Source: Cladophialophora immunda (Eukaryota; Ascomycota; Eurotiomycetes; Chaetothyriales; Herpotrichiellaceae). From it: a stretch of DNA of 64,000 bases. Under the pieces are notes generated by a model. It did not search any database, was not told the DNA's origin, and was given only the letters and a program-made list of their open reading frames with translations. Within the stretch, counting starts at the first letter, position 1; each line of letters starts with the position of its first letter. Below are positions 22,802-32,868 of the stretch, piece by piece. Position numbers and translations under genes: made by a program. The stretch is taken from contig NW_015622541.1 of NCBI RefSeq assembly GCF_000835495.1, positions 6,262,001 to 6,326,000 on the forward strand, given 5' to 3'.

Positions 22802-23795
22802 GATGCTGGTAGAGCTGCGCAGTTCAATGAAGACAGCTTCTAGGGAAAGAGGCGAGACGTCCAGGTGACTCGAAATGTCCTTGTTCAAATTTTCGCCCAA
22901 AGGAGAACGATGCTCTCTCAAGAGGTTTCGCTGCTGGGGACTTTAATGAGAGTGTCCCGACCTTCTTCATCCTCCTTGTAGGGCATTCGCGACATGACGG
23001 TGAGGCGGCATCGCTCCGAGCGTCGATGGTCCCGGCATCATACCGGGCGTTTGATCGGCAGTGTCAATTCGACCAAGACTCCCGCTATGGAACAGAAACA
23101 AGAGCGGCAGCGAGGTAGTGGTGCTTGGTGTCGACGGAACAATTGATCGTGGAGATCATCCCCAGAGCCTGGCCAAATCGCGGGGTGGAAAACAGGGCCA
23201 TGGCTCGCTTGTAAGCCACTCTCTGCCTGGGAACCACGGCACCAACGGTGACAGACTTCCTTGGCTCCCCATGGGCGAAACTATGACGGGACCTTCCTAA
23301 TATCGTTGGGCAGAGTGAAGAGCATAGTGTGGGTGGTTGAGGGAGGAGGAGGGAGAAGAGGGGCGGAGAAAGACGGTCGAAGGCGGCGGCGTGTTGCTCC
23401 ATGATGTGCGTTGATGCCATTGATGCCCATTCTATCATCCCTCCATCCAACGGATGATCCAATGATCCAATGATCCAAGAATACCCGTTGATGTCCCTTC
23501 TGGTGCCTCTGCTCTTCGTGGCTCGTCGGCCTCTCACGCGTCGCCGGCAATCACCCCGGCGTGCATGTCCGGTGGGAACTGGCGAAACTTCTTTCCCATT
23601 CACTTCGACATCGCATCGAGGCGGATCTCCTGCTGCCCCGTGTCATAGGTGTGGCCGCAAAGCACGGGATCTGACTCCAAACGACGATGGAAATTGTCCT
23701 CCTGCTTCCAATTCTTCTATAACCCCCCCGGGCAGAGGAAAAGACACCTCTTTGCAGACAGATAAGTGAAGTTTTCTTATCCCGGGATTGAAAAC
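22802..23795. other. Divergent intergenic region between acid transporter and hydrolase fusion
   Basis: About 1 kb between two genes read away from each other, hence a probable shared promoter zone. It holds a three-copy 9-base direct repeat at 23453-23479. No gene is supported. Confidence 0.5.
23453..23479. repeat. Three tandem copies of ATGATCCAA
   Basis: Three head-to-tail ATGATCCAA units about 320 bases upstream of the FAH-hydrolase start. They may be a repeated regulator site or simple slippage. Confidence 0.7.
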
Positions 23796-25809
23796 ATGTC
23801 GACCTCAGCGACGGGCAGCGGGGCGTCTGCCGGCAAGAGCTTGACCAACTATGCCTCATATCTACCAGAGGGAAGCAAGCAACCGCGCATTGGGCACCTT
23901 GATCTGGCGTCCAACACCATCACGCCCTTGTCCTACACCTCTGGCACGCCGGTAAGGAGTCTGTACGAAGTGATTGAAGCGGGCGAGAATGCCATTGTCC
24001 AAGCCGGAGAACCGTTCCCACGAAGCAAGGCGAGATTGTTACCCCCGATCTACGGCCGGGATATTCTTGCTGTCGGGAAGAACTATGCGGTAGGGGACTC
24101 AGCCGCGGCATGTTTGTTGCTCATCGCTGATGTTCTGCAGGCTCACGCCAAAGAATTCAATGCTTCAGGGTACGGTCCGTCGTGAACGGCGGGATATTGG
24201 ACGAACGTGCTGACCTGTTGGGTTCTACAGCTATGACAGCTCTGACAAGGTCGACATGCCCACCCACCCGGTCATCTTCACCAAGCGGTGGACTTCTGCT
24301 ATTGCGGATGGGGACGAGATCTATCCTCATCCAGGATTCACCGAGTCGGTCGACTATGAAGGAGAGATCGGCGTCATTGTAGGCAAGCCTGGGTTCAAGA
24401 TTGACGCCAAAGATGCCCTCGACCATGTCTGGGGCTTTACCATCATCAACGATGTGACTGCACGCGAACGGCAGCGGGACCACAAGCAGTTCTACATTGG
24501 CAAATCGTGAGTCGCCCATCCCATTGCAACGACATTGCCTTTTTCTGAAGGACTCGTCGCCACGCTATTCGAATCCTCGTGATGTCAACTAACGCTAATT
24601 TTCAGGCCTGATACATTCGCGCCAATGGGCCCGATAGCCGTCCCAAAGGAGCATCTTCCAAAGGTGCTCACCGTTGAGACCGTTGTGAATGGAGAAAAGC
24701 GACAAGAAGGTACAACTGACGACTTGATCTTCAGCATACCGACTTTAATCGAGACTTTATCTGCGGCCCAGACATTGCAACCTGGAGATGTGCTGGCCAC
24801 CGGAACTCCCGCCGGCGTTGGCTTTGGGTTTGATCCCAAGGTTTGGCTGCATCCTGGCGATGAGGTCAAGATCTCCGTGACCGGCCTCGGAACATTGACG
24901 AACAAGATTGCAAGTCCCGAGTCGCGAGCTACCATCCTCAACCATATTGTCTCGTCCGCGGTGCCCGTCACAAATGACAAGGCGGTCGAAGGCCGTGGAC
25001 TTACCTCTGTTGGCTCGAAGCAGCTGTTCTACCAGCAGAAAGGCGGTGACGGCACCGGGCGGCCAATCTATTTCATCCATGGTCTGGGCGGCACTTCAGA
25101 CTATTTCGGACCCGTGATGACAAGGCTGGGGAACGCTTGGACATATCATCTGGCTGATCTCGAGGGCCATGGACTATCGCCCTCATCCGCGACGAGCAAG
25201 CTGAGCATCGCTTCTTTTGCTTCTGACGCATATCAACTTTGCTCTCAGGCTGGAATCAATGCCGAGTCAGGACTGACCGTGGTTGCACATTCGATGGGCT
25301 GTCTGGTAGCGATGAAACTGGCGCTGGATCACCCGGAGCTGGTCAAGACACTCGTATTACAAGGGCCTGGGCCTTCACCGCTCCCAGAAGCCGCCAGCAA
25401 AGCCACATATGCCAGGGCCGCCCTTGTTCGTGAAAAGGGCATGCTTGGAGTAGTGGATGCTGTGGTCGGCGCAGGGACCTCTGATTACAGCAAGGCACAT
25501 AATCCTCTGGCAATTGCCGCCGCTCGAATTTCGCTACTGGGACAAGACCCCGAAGGATATGCAAAGGCATGCATAGCCCTTGCCGACTCGCACGCGGACA
25601 CCTTGGACATCTCGGCCCTCAAAGCAAGAGTGCTGATCATCACAGGAGACGAAGACAAGGTCTCGCCACCGGAGATGTGCAGGAAGATGAAGGAAAAGAT
25701 CCCCAACTGTGAGGATGTCGTTGTGTTGCCGCAGGTCGCGCATTGGCACCTGTTTGAAGCTACCGAGAGTGTCTGCTCGGCTGTCACCGACTTCCTGGGT
25801 AAGCAGTAA
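23796..25809 (+). CDS. Fused FAH-family isomerase/decarboxylase and alpha/beta hydrolase
   Basis: CDS join(23796..24089,24141..24169,24231..24506,24606..25809), 600 residues. Residues 1-310 are a fumarylacetoacetate-hydrolase-family domain, with the metal-binding YEGEIGVIVG stretch, a catalytic-core INDVTARE and PGDVLATGTPAG near residue 265. Such domains act on dicarbonyl and hydroxymuconate-type ring-cleavage products. Residues 350-600 are an alpha/beta hydrolase: an oxyanion-side HGLGG, nucleophile S429 in AHSMG, a probable acid in ITGDEDKVSPP and a base His in VAHWHLFE. This half resembles 3-oxoadipate enol-lactonase-like esterases. The last exon encodes part of the FAH half and all the hydrolase half, with no intron at the join, so the fusion is read directly. 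The substrate is unknown; two consecutive steps of one pathway are the natural guess. Intron 1 (51 bases) has no stop and keeps frame. Confidence 0.9.
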
Positions 25810-26632
25810 CCACAGCCGCCCCCTTTTCGGATCGATTGCGCCAGGGGTGTCGAAGCTAGAAGGTGGTAAGGTGGCTGGTGGAAGTTGCAACACGCCCACA
25901 GACACATAATTACATCCCTGCGACCGTCTTTCGGGCGAGTGCGAGTGGCTTAGATGAAATAGACCTAGATAGATCGAGTCCTTTTCCATTGAGATTGTCG
26001 GGCCATGCTGCAGACCCTTGCTAGAGGTTCTTTGTGCTCAACGGTGGTGACAGCAATCTTCAAGAGAAGGTAGCCATAAGCACGGCTGTGGCTGAATCTA
26101 GTTGTTGGGACGCCCGTAGTAACTTCCGTAAACGACCCGGGGCTTTGCGGGGGAGCGGCAGATGTGGTGTAGTTAGGGGCCCCTAGAGCCTGCTAGGCGG
26201 TCAGGGATGCCTGGGTGCAGCGGGGTTGATCCCGAATAATTCCTCAAGGTGCCCTGGAGGCTGCCACCCGAGGGACTCAGCAACCCCATTTACGCCTAGT
26301 GATGGTCACTAGGCCTGGTGCAGCCCCCATGTTGCACCTAAACGGCCGGTGCCCGGCCCCGGATTTCATTTCTCGATGCTTAACTTTGACCAAGCATCCA
26401 CCCAGCACCTCATCCTGCCTCATCTTCCTTCCATCTTCAACTTCGTCTCTCCGCTCATCCCGCCTCTCAACGTCTTCTCTTTCACATCTCCTTCTCATCA
26501 CAATCACGCCCTGCTGCATCTGCCGTTCGCAATTCCATTCCGCGCCGGCATTGTGGCCCCCTTTGGCCATCAAACAGGTATCGCAGTCTTGTCCCTGCAC
26601 CTAAAGCGCGCCGAGACCTCTCCCCGTGTCAC
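25810..26632. other. Intergenic, promoter of Zn2Cys6 regulator
   Basis: The 3' flank of the hydrolase fusion and the promoter/leader of the regulator. It contains the TAGGGGCCCCTA palindrome (26174-26185) and a pyrimidine-rich leader from about 26390. Confidence 0.5.
26174..26185. promoter_or_regulatory. Perfect palindrome with back-to-back STRE cores
   Basis: TAGGGGCCCCTA is a 12-base perfect palindrome combining AGGGG and CCCCT, the stress-response element cores. It lies about 450 bases upstream of the regulator start. Function is inferred only. Confidence 0.3.
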
Positions 26633-29232
26633 ATGGCGCCTCAAGTCGACAAACGGCAACCTCGGGTGCCTCTGAGCTGCGAAAACTGTCGAAAACGAAA
26701 GATCAAATGTTCGGGCGAAAGGCCCTTTTGCGACACCTGCGCCCGTCGTGGCTTCAGCCATACCTGCTTCTACCTGCGCCAAAACGTGCAGGCGCCCGCG
26801 GGGTCCAGCTCCGACGAGGTGCTCCAAAGGGTGAGACGAGTCGAAACTCTCCTTGAGCGACAAGTCTACCTCCTTGAGCAGCGACTTGAGCCCTCGCCAA
26901 AGTCTCAGTCGTCCAATCCAGATAATCTGTCCCAGCATCAACCGTCGTCGGCCAATTCGTCGCCCTGGACGGAGGTCGAGCAGAATCCTCCGGAAACTGC
27001 ACCTTCAACTATTGTCGGTACGGTCGTGGTATCCCAAGAAGGTCATGAACGATTCATCCCAGGACTCGCCTCTTCCGATGCAGACGCCGTCAATGAGCTG
27101 ATCCAATCTATTTCCGCCCCTCCCATGTCTACGAGCTTCCCGTTCTCAGCCGAGGCTACCACTACACGAAGAGCGCTTTTGGACGCCCTGCCTCCAGGGC
27201 GACAGTGCGACGAATTGAAGAGGCTATTCTTCGATGTTTTCTCCCCGGTAAGTCTCCGTCCCTCACGCTTCTCAGCATCTCTTTAGTCGTCCCTTCCAGC
27301 CCCCAAGGGCGGGTCTGTCAAGATCTGAGGAGGAATCCTCTCCTACTTCCCGGATGTGCACCTTGCAAGTTGCTGTTGGCAATAGAGAGCGAAGAGTGTT
27401 CTTACCCTTATCCCCAAGTTGGTAGGTACGGACAGATGTGGTCCCATTTCAATTGTACGAGAGGAGAAGAAACCTCGCCTTTCAATCTCCCCTGATTGCT
27501 CCTTCGCGCCGTCAACACACCAGAACCGCCCTTTCGAACGAAGCTGACTCAGTTTGCACAGCTTTTTCACATACTACATGACCCAACATTCCATGCCGAG
27601 TATGCCGATTTTCGCCAGAAAAGAGGAGAGGTGTCCCTCTCGTTTCTCGCGCTGTTGTTCGTGATTCTTTCCATTTCTGTTACCGCGCTAGACTCGGATC
27701 ATCCACTCCTGACGGATCTCGGGGTGGAAACGACTGCTTCAGCAAATATTAAAAGCCTGGCGACAAAATATCGAACAGCCGCAATGGGATGCCTTTCGGC
27801 AGACCAGTTCCTATGGCGCCACAACCTGCACACTGTCCAAGCCTTGGTCCTTCTGATATACGCACTTTCACATGCACATGGTCCTGCATGGGCTTTGTTG
27901 GGGACCACCTTCAACATCTGCATATCGATCGGTTGCCATATTGACCCGTCTCAACTAAGTTTGGATCCAGTGAGAGGTGAACAGAGACGCCGCTGTTGGG
28001 CCGGCCTCATGTTATTGTATACTATTCAAAGCACTTGTTTGGGAAACCTTGCTCCAATGACGGTCACGGCTACAGTCAGACTTCCTGCCGATGTGGATGA
28101 TGAGCGCATCTCCATGCACGAGACCCCGGCCTTCCATGCGGACGACTCTCGCCCAAGGCCTCTTAGCAAAATGTCCTACATCTTGTTCAAGTTCAAGCTG
28201 TATCGATTGGCATCTGATATCGCAAATTTCGCCAGGGAACATGGGAGCTTGAATGGCCTAATCGAGCTCGATGGACAGATCTCCCAGGAGGAGCACGATC
28301 ACGACGTACGATTCACAGACCTCCAGCGGCTTCCCGTTTACCACCTGGCTCATCTATACATCATCAAAAACTATACAAGTCACCTGCGGCTCATTCTTCA
28401 TCGGCGGTATCTTCCACCGCATTCTGCAGCTCCGGACAGCACATTGTACGAGTTTCCTGAACAGGTGCTCCAGAGCCGGCAGTATTGTAAGATGTCGGCA
28501 ATGAAGATTCTCAGCAACCACGAGGACCTCTGTTGCGAGGAGCGGCTGAAGCCTTATCGCTGGTTCGTGTATGGGCTAGGCGGCTACCAGACGTTTTTGG
28601 CTGCGTCGACACTTGTGGTCCTCCTTGGTTCGGAGGACGAATCGGTCGCCTCGGACCGCGCGGATGTAATCTACGCTCTATTAAAATGTCAGGCACGATT
28701 CGAGCAGCTGTCTGCACGAAGCGACATCTCCGCCAAAGCTGCACGGATCCTGCGCCGCACGCTTGGGTCACCTGTGAGCAGCAACGGTGGCGGCGTCGGA
28801 GGCACCGCTCCTCCTCCGCCTCAAGAACCCCCTGGGCTATACCGCCAATCCTCGAGCACAAGTGACGAGTCCAAGATGTGCAGCACGAGCCAAAGACATC
28901 AAATGGCCGCTACTTCTCCAGGCAGCCATGGCCAGCCTCCATCGATGCCGCCCGGCCGCAGGTACGGCCAAGCCGGGTTCGCTGGTGCCTTGCCTAACGC
29001 CAACGAGGTCGCGGAACCGCCGCCGCCGCAGCACCCTCAGCACCCGCAGCCTCCTCCCCATTCCTTCTTCCCCTGCCCGCAGCCCCTCTACGAGCTGATG
29101 AGCCTCCCGGCGGAGCAATGGCTGGGGGGCCCCTCGGCGCTGGCCTGGGACTGGAATGGGTGGGTCGACGTGCCGGAGCCCCAGATCACCGGGCCCGACA
29201 TGTTCATGGACGCTTCTGGCGTGGTGATGTGA
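26633..29232 (+). CDS. Zn2Cys6 transcription factor with fungal-specific regulatory domain
   Basis: CDS join(26633..27247,27562..29232), 761 residues. Residues 16-45 are a binuclear zinc cluster (C16, C19, C26, C33, C36, C45), followed by a short coiled-coil-like linker (VRRVETLLERQVYLLEQRL). The middle homology region starts at FDVFSPLFHILHDPTFHAEY, where the two exons join, and continues through RRRCWAGLMLLYTIQS. The C-terminal 150 residues are rich in Pro, Gln and Ser, a likely activation region. The intron is long at 314 bases, but the GTAAGT donor, a GCTGAC branch site 13 bases before the CACAG acceptor, and the restored family motif support it. It lies directly downstream of the hydrolase fusion on the same strand and may control that neighbourhood, or the carotenoid genes beyond; neither can be shown here. 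Confidence 0.88.
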
Positions 29233-29803
29233 TGTGATACCATGCTATACCATGTGATGCAATGTGATGACCACGATACGACGACGACGACGGGAAGTGC
29301 GCCGCCCATCAAATCCGAGGGTGCGAATAGACATTTGATATATATCATCTTCCCGCTGGCCTGTTTCTTGTAGCATTAGTTCTGAATTGAAATCTTGAAA
29401 AGAGACCGAAGAGAGGCTTGCCATTTGACGCCGCCTAGGGACTCTCCTATTCCCTGTTTTCGCCCTAGTTTGATCGCCCTGTGCTGTTCCGCTCGATGAA
29501 CTTTATATCCCGTTCGTTGTTTACGACTTTGCAAAGCGAGTACAGGGGAAAAACAATATGTCTCTGGAGACGGGATCATTTACTCTGTTGAGGCCCACCA
29601 CAACTGGGCAATAGCTTTACTGCAGAGGTGTGGAAACATTGATACGTTGTTCAATGGTAGATCGATAGTCCATGCTACCGGCCGGGATAATAACCATCCC
29701 GGACGCTACGCCGTCGTATACTTCGTAGAGACCCAAACCACTCAACGGCACCAACCAGTACCGGTACACGATATGCAACTTATCGTTTTGACCTTGACAA
29801 GTA
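29233..29803. other. Convergent intergenic region
   Basis: The 3' flanks of the Zn2Cys6 gene and the carotenoid oxygenase gene meet here. No gene seen. Confidence 0.5.
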
Positions 29804-31855
29804 TCATCCCAGAGCCTTCTCCAGCCTGTTCCTGACGGCCAGCCACCAGCTCGCCTGCTGCTGGGCCTCGCTCCGTTGTTTGATGGCCCGGATGGTCTCA
29901 ATGGGCCGCTGCGACTTGACCTGCGCCTCGGGGAAGAAGTTGCCGTGTAGGCCGTAGGGGACTCTCTGCGTCAGATGCACGCGGGCGACGACCGTCTTCA
30001 TGTCTCGGGCGTCGATGACCCACAGCTCGCTTTTGGCGTCGGGGCGACATTCCCCGGAGGAGTCTAATTGGGATTCGTCAAAGACGTAGGTCAGCAGCCA
30101 GCCGTCGTCTTCGCGAGTGCCTCTTTCGCGTGGCACAAAGTGCGGCTCCTGGGCGAACCAGCCTTGCGGAAGGCGAAAGATTGAGAGGGGATCATCCTCC
30201 TCCTGAGAATGAAGGATCTCATCGACAGACCTCGTGTCCACGCAGTCAAGAGCATGCTGAGCGAGGGAATAGGTCTTGCCTCGCTTGATGAGCGTCTCGG
30301 CATCCGCCTTGACCAAGCAATCGATCTTGACGGCACGACCGAGGGCGGCTCCGAAGGTACCTCTAGAAGTGGAACAACCAAAGACATATCTCGCCTGCCC
30401 CATTGTTCTGTCTTTCCTGACGTTGGGAAATTCGAAGGGAATGGCACTTAATCCGAACTCGTGAGTTATGTGCCCCGGCTGGGCCAATGAGAACTGATAA
30501 TAGTAGAGCCGACACTGTTCTTCTTCGCTATCCGACTCAGGGGACGTTCGTTGCGGAGCAGGAATGTCACCTGCGGAAAAAACAAGCGAGGCAGAAGTCA
30601 GTCGACAGGCGAGCATATTGACTGCAATCGTCCTCGTTTCCCCGGTGAATTTGTCAACCACCTGATCGTCCCACGTATTAGCAGTATGGAAAATGCAGCA
30701 TGGTTTTGTCTGGAACCAGGCAATCTGCTGTGGAAAGTATCGAGGAAAGACGCCAAATCGAGATTGCGAGGTTGAATCATAGGAAATGACAGGCTTATTC
30801 TTTGTCAAGTTCACCGGGTCCAGCGACAGAGGCAAGTCCAAGATGACAGTGTGGTGGGAGGACACACCAAAATCATGCATCATCTTCGCCGATGTAACGC
30901 CCGGAACAGGGGCGTTTAGCAGCCTTATTGGTCGTTCGAGCGGTGAAGAAGGGACGGCGGGCGAGAAGGTCGCAGGTATAATCGAATAATGTACATATGG
31001 AGGGACAAAAGTCGAGTGGAATAGGACCAGCTCTCCCGTCTTCGGATCGACACGAGGGTGGGCCGTCGTCCATTCTTTCATGAACCGCAATACACCACCT
31101 CCTCCAAATCCTGGAGATCCCTCGCCTGTCGGCTCTCCTTCTGCTCTCTTCCCGTTGAACCAGCCAACAGTCTCGAGACCCGGAAGAGCGACTCTCATCG
31201 GAGGTCCGGATTCGCAGGTTGCAAGAGCACGCCCATCGTGGAACAAGACACCCGTGTTGGCCACGCTAATTTTCTTGATGGCTTGCGCTGAGCCAGGAAG
31301 TCGGGATAACAAAACCAAAAATATGCTGCGGAAAACAATGGCTATGAGTTTGTACAATGAGGTTAAGGGGTTGACCAGTGTTGCTATGCTGGGGAGGATC
31401 GGAACGCGGAGGTGTCTTGAAGATATCGTGGACAGGTAGATATCGGTTAAGATGTATTGATTGACGAATTCTGGTTGGACACCATTGGAAGTTCGTGTAA
31501 ACGCGACACCACTGAGCATGCCATCACCGTCAAACCAATGTGCATCTCGGCCCAAGTCTTGATTTGCTACAGGGTTCCCGCCATTTCGAACGTATTCACC
31601 GCCAGCCAGCTCTTTTGGTATATCCCCAGAGTACACGCATGGTACGAGAGTTTGGACCTTCTGCAAGGGAGCAAAATTGCCGCCAAGGTACGGATGTGAA
31701 TGGCTTTTCGTGCGATTTCGAAGGGACTTTGCTCTCGAGGGCGGACAGGATGTGGGCGTTCTCGAGGTATCTGATGCACCCACAGGGAAAGGCGACTTGG
31801 TCATGGTCGAGGAAACGACATGAAAGAGCCGACCAGTGGTGGAATTCCTCGACAC
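29804..31855 (-). CDS. carT: Carotenoid cleavage dioxygenase, CarT/CAO-2 type
   Basis: A single-exon product of 683 residues. It is a non-heme-iron carotenoid oxygenase. The four iron-binding histidines are present: H266 (TAHPRVDP), H327 (MMHDFG), H390 (FHTANTWDD) and H637 (LHGNFFP). The N-terminal core (GEYVRNGGNPVANQDLGRD, then HWFDGDGMLSG) matches, as I recall it, the torulene-cleaving Fusarium CarT and Neurospora CAO-2, which make beta-apo-4'-carotenal on the way to neurosporaxanthin. It does not look like the retinal-forming CarX group. A hydrophobic stretch near residues 165-187 fits membrane dipping to reach its substrate. The first 50 residues are Ser/Thr-rich; a second ATG at residue 18 is an alternative start. 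It is transcribed away from carRA, sharing a 1 kb promoter interval. Confidence 0.88.
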   Translation of the reverse strand: MSRNSTTGRLFHVVSSTMTKSPFPVGASDTSRTPTSCPPSRAKSLRNRTKSHSHPYLGGNFAPLQKVQTLVPCVYSGDIPKELAGGEYVRNGGNPVANQDLGRDAHWFDGDGMLSGVAFTRTSNGVQPEFVNQYILTDIYLSTISSRHLRVPILPSIATLVNPLTSLYKLIAIVFRSIFLVLLSRLPGSAQAIKKISVANTGVLFHDGRALATCESGPPMRVALPGLETVGWFNGKRAEGEPTGEGSPGFGGGGVLRFMKEWTTAHPRVDPKTGELVLFHSTFVPPYVHYSIIPATFSPAVPSSPLERPIRLLNAPVPGVTSAKMMHDFGVSSHHTVILDLPLSLDPVNLTKNKPVISYDSTSQSRFGVFPRYFPQQIAWFQTKPCCIFHTANTWDDQVVDKFTGETRTIAVNMLACRLTSASLVFSAGDIPAPQRTSPESDSEEEQCRLYYYQFSLAQPGHITHEFGLSAIPFEFPNVRKDRTMGQARYVFGCSTSRGTFGAALGRAVKIDCLVKADAETLIKRGKTYSLAQHALDCVDTRSVDEILHSQEEDDPLSIFRLPQGWFAQEPHFVPRERGTREDDGWLLTYVFDESQLDSSGECRPDAKSELWVIDARDMKTVVARVHLTQRVPYGLHGNFFPEAQVKSQRPIETIRAIKQRSEAQQQASWWLAVRNRLEKALG

Positions 31856-32868
31856 TGCCCGATCCGGGATCGTTGGGTGATGTGTTGGTTGCTGCTAAAC
31901 ATTTACGAGAAGACCTGTATCAGATCGTGAATGCATTCGAAGGTCACGCCAGGTCGACGTCACAGTCTAGACCGGACATGTTGGAGTTGAACGGGGTCCG
32001 AGGGGTCCGAAGGATCAAGCTCAACAGGCATCGGATCACGCAACGGGAGAGGAGAAAGGCCTGGTTCACATGTCAGTGCCAAAGGGAAAACTCACACCAT
32101 TACTTCCCTGGAGGTGAGGAGGTCGGCTAGCGGCGGTCAATAGCTGAGGTTCACATGATGGAGGTACAGGAGAGTGAGCAGCCTTGATCTCAGGGCAAGC
32201 AGCCCATCTAAAAAAAATTCTAACCCTACGAAAGGAAAGGAGGGGAAGCCCGGCGAAGACAAATGAAGTTACCTACTTGGGTACAGGGTAAGGTGAAAAG
32301 CAACTGACAGCTTCACTGGCGAAGGATGAAGCTGCAGCTCGGCACCGCGGAGGAAATCATGGCGTCATCGAGCTTCTGCCAATTGACCTAGTACGACGCT
32401 AATTGATGATAGCTACGCTAGCATGAGTAAATTTGGACAGCACTTGTAAAGGGAAGGTAGGCCGACAAGCCACTCCTCTCTGGCTGCTTTTGGTAGAACG
32501 TGCATGCCGTGGCCCGTCAGCCTCGTGTCAGGCCCGCATGTGTGGCTTGACCCCCACGACCTCGAGCGCCTCTCATCGTCGCCTTCATCCCCAACTTGGA
32601 ATTGTGCGCGTCATGATATCCCAGAAATTCCACGGCTTCCCTTCAGAACACTGCACAAGTGCGCTCAGCCATGTCTGCATGCTTTGGGGCTATCTATTTA
32701 CTTTTCATCAATGTCCCAACCGTTCCTCCGCTCCTCGCGTTGATATCGCACGGCTGATTGGTATATCATGGCGCTTGCCGTTGCCATAAGCTTTGACTGA
32801 GACAGGAACTTTTGATCTTCCCTCGTCAGCTCAGAACATCTTCAATTAATCATCGGAACTCTGTCCTG
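31856..32868. promoter_or_regulatory. Shared divergent promoter of carT and carRA
   Basis: One kilobase between two divergently read carotenoid genes. It contains seven GATC cores (31861, 31868, 31923, 32013, 32034, 32186 and 32814). The first two form the palindrome at 31860-31872, and a 9-base direct repeat GGGGTCCGA occurs twice at 31993-32010. GATC-containing pairs are the known type of site for White Collar light regulators, and carotenoid genes are usually light-induced. Binding here is inferred. Confidence 0.45.
31860..31872. promoter_or_regulatory. CGATCC-G-GGATCG palindrome, candidate light-response element
   Basis: A 13-base odd palindrome made of two GATC cores, five bases upstream of the carT start codon. 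Its closeness to the ATG would place it in the leader if 31855 is the true start. Function is inferred. Confidence 0.3.

Noticed and set aside
30598..30680. Possible intron in carT (pyrimidine-rich stretch ending CCGCAG)
   Set aside because: The translated stretch MLACRLTSASLVFSAG matches the expected family sequence, so it is coding.
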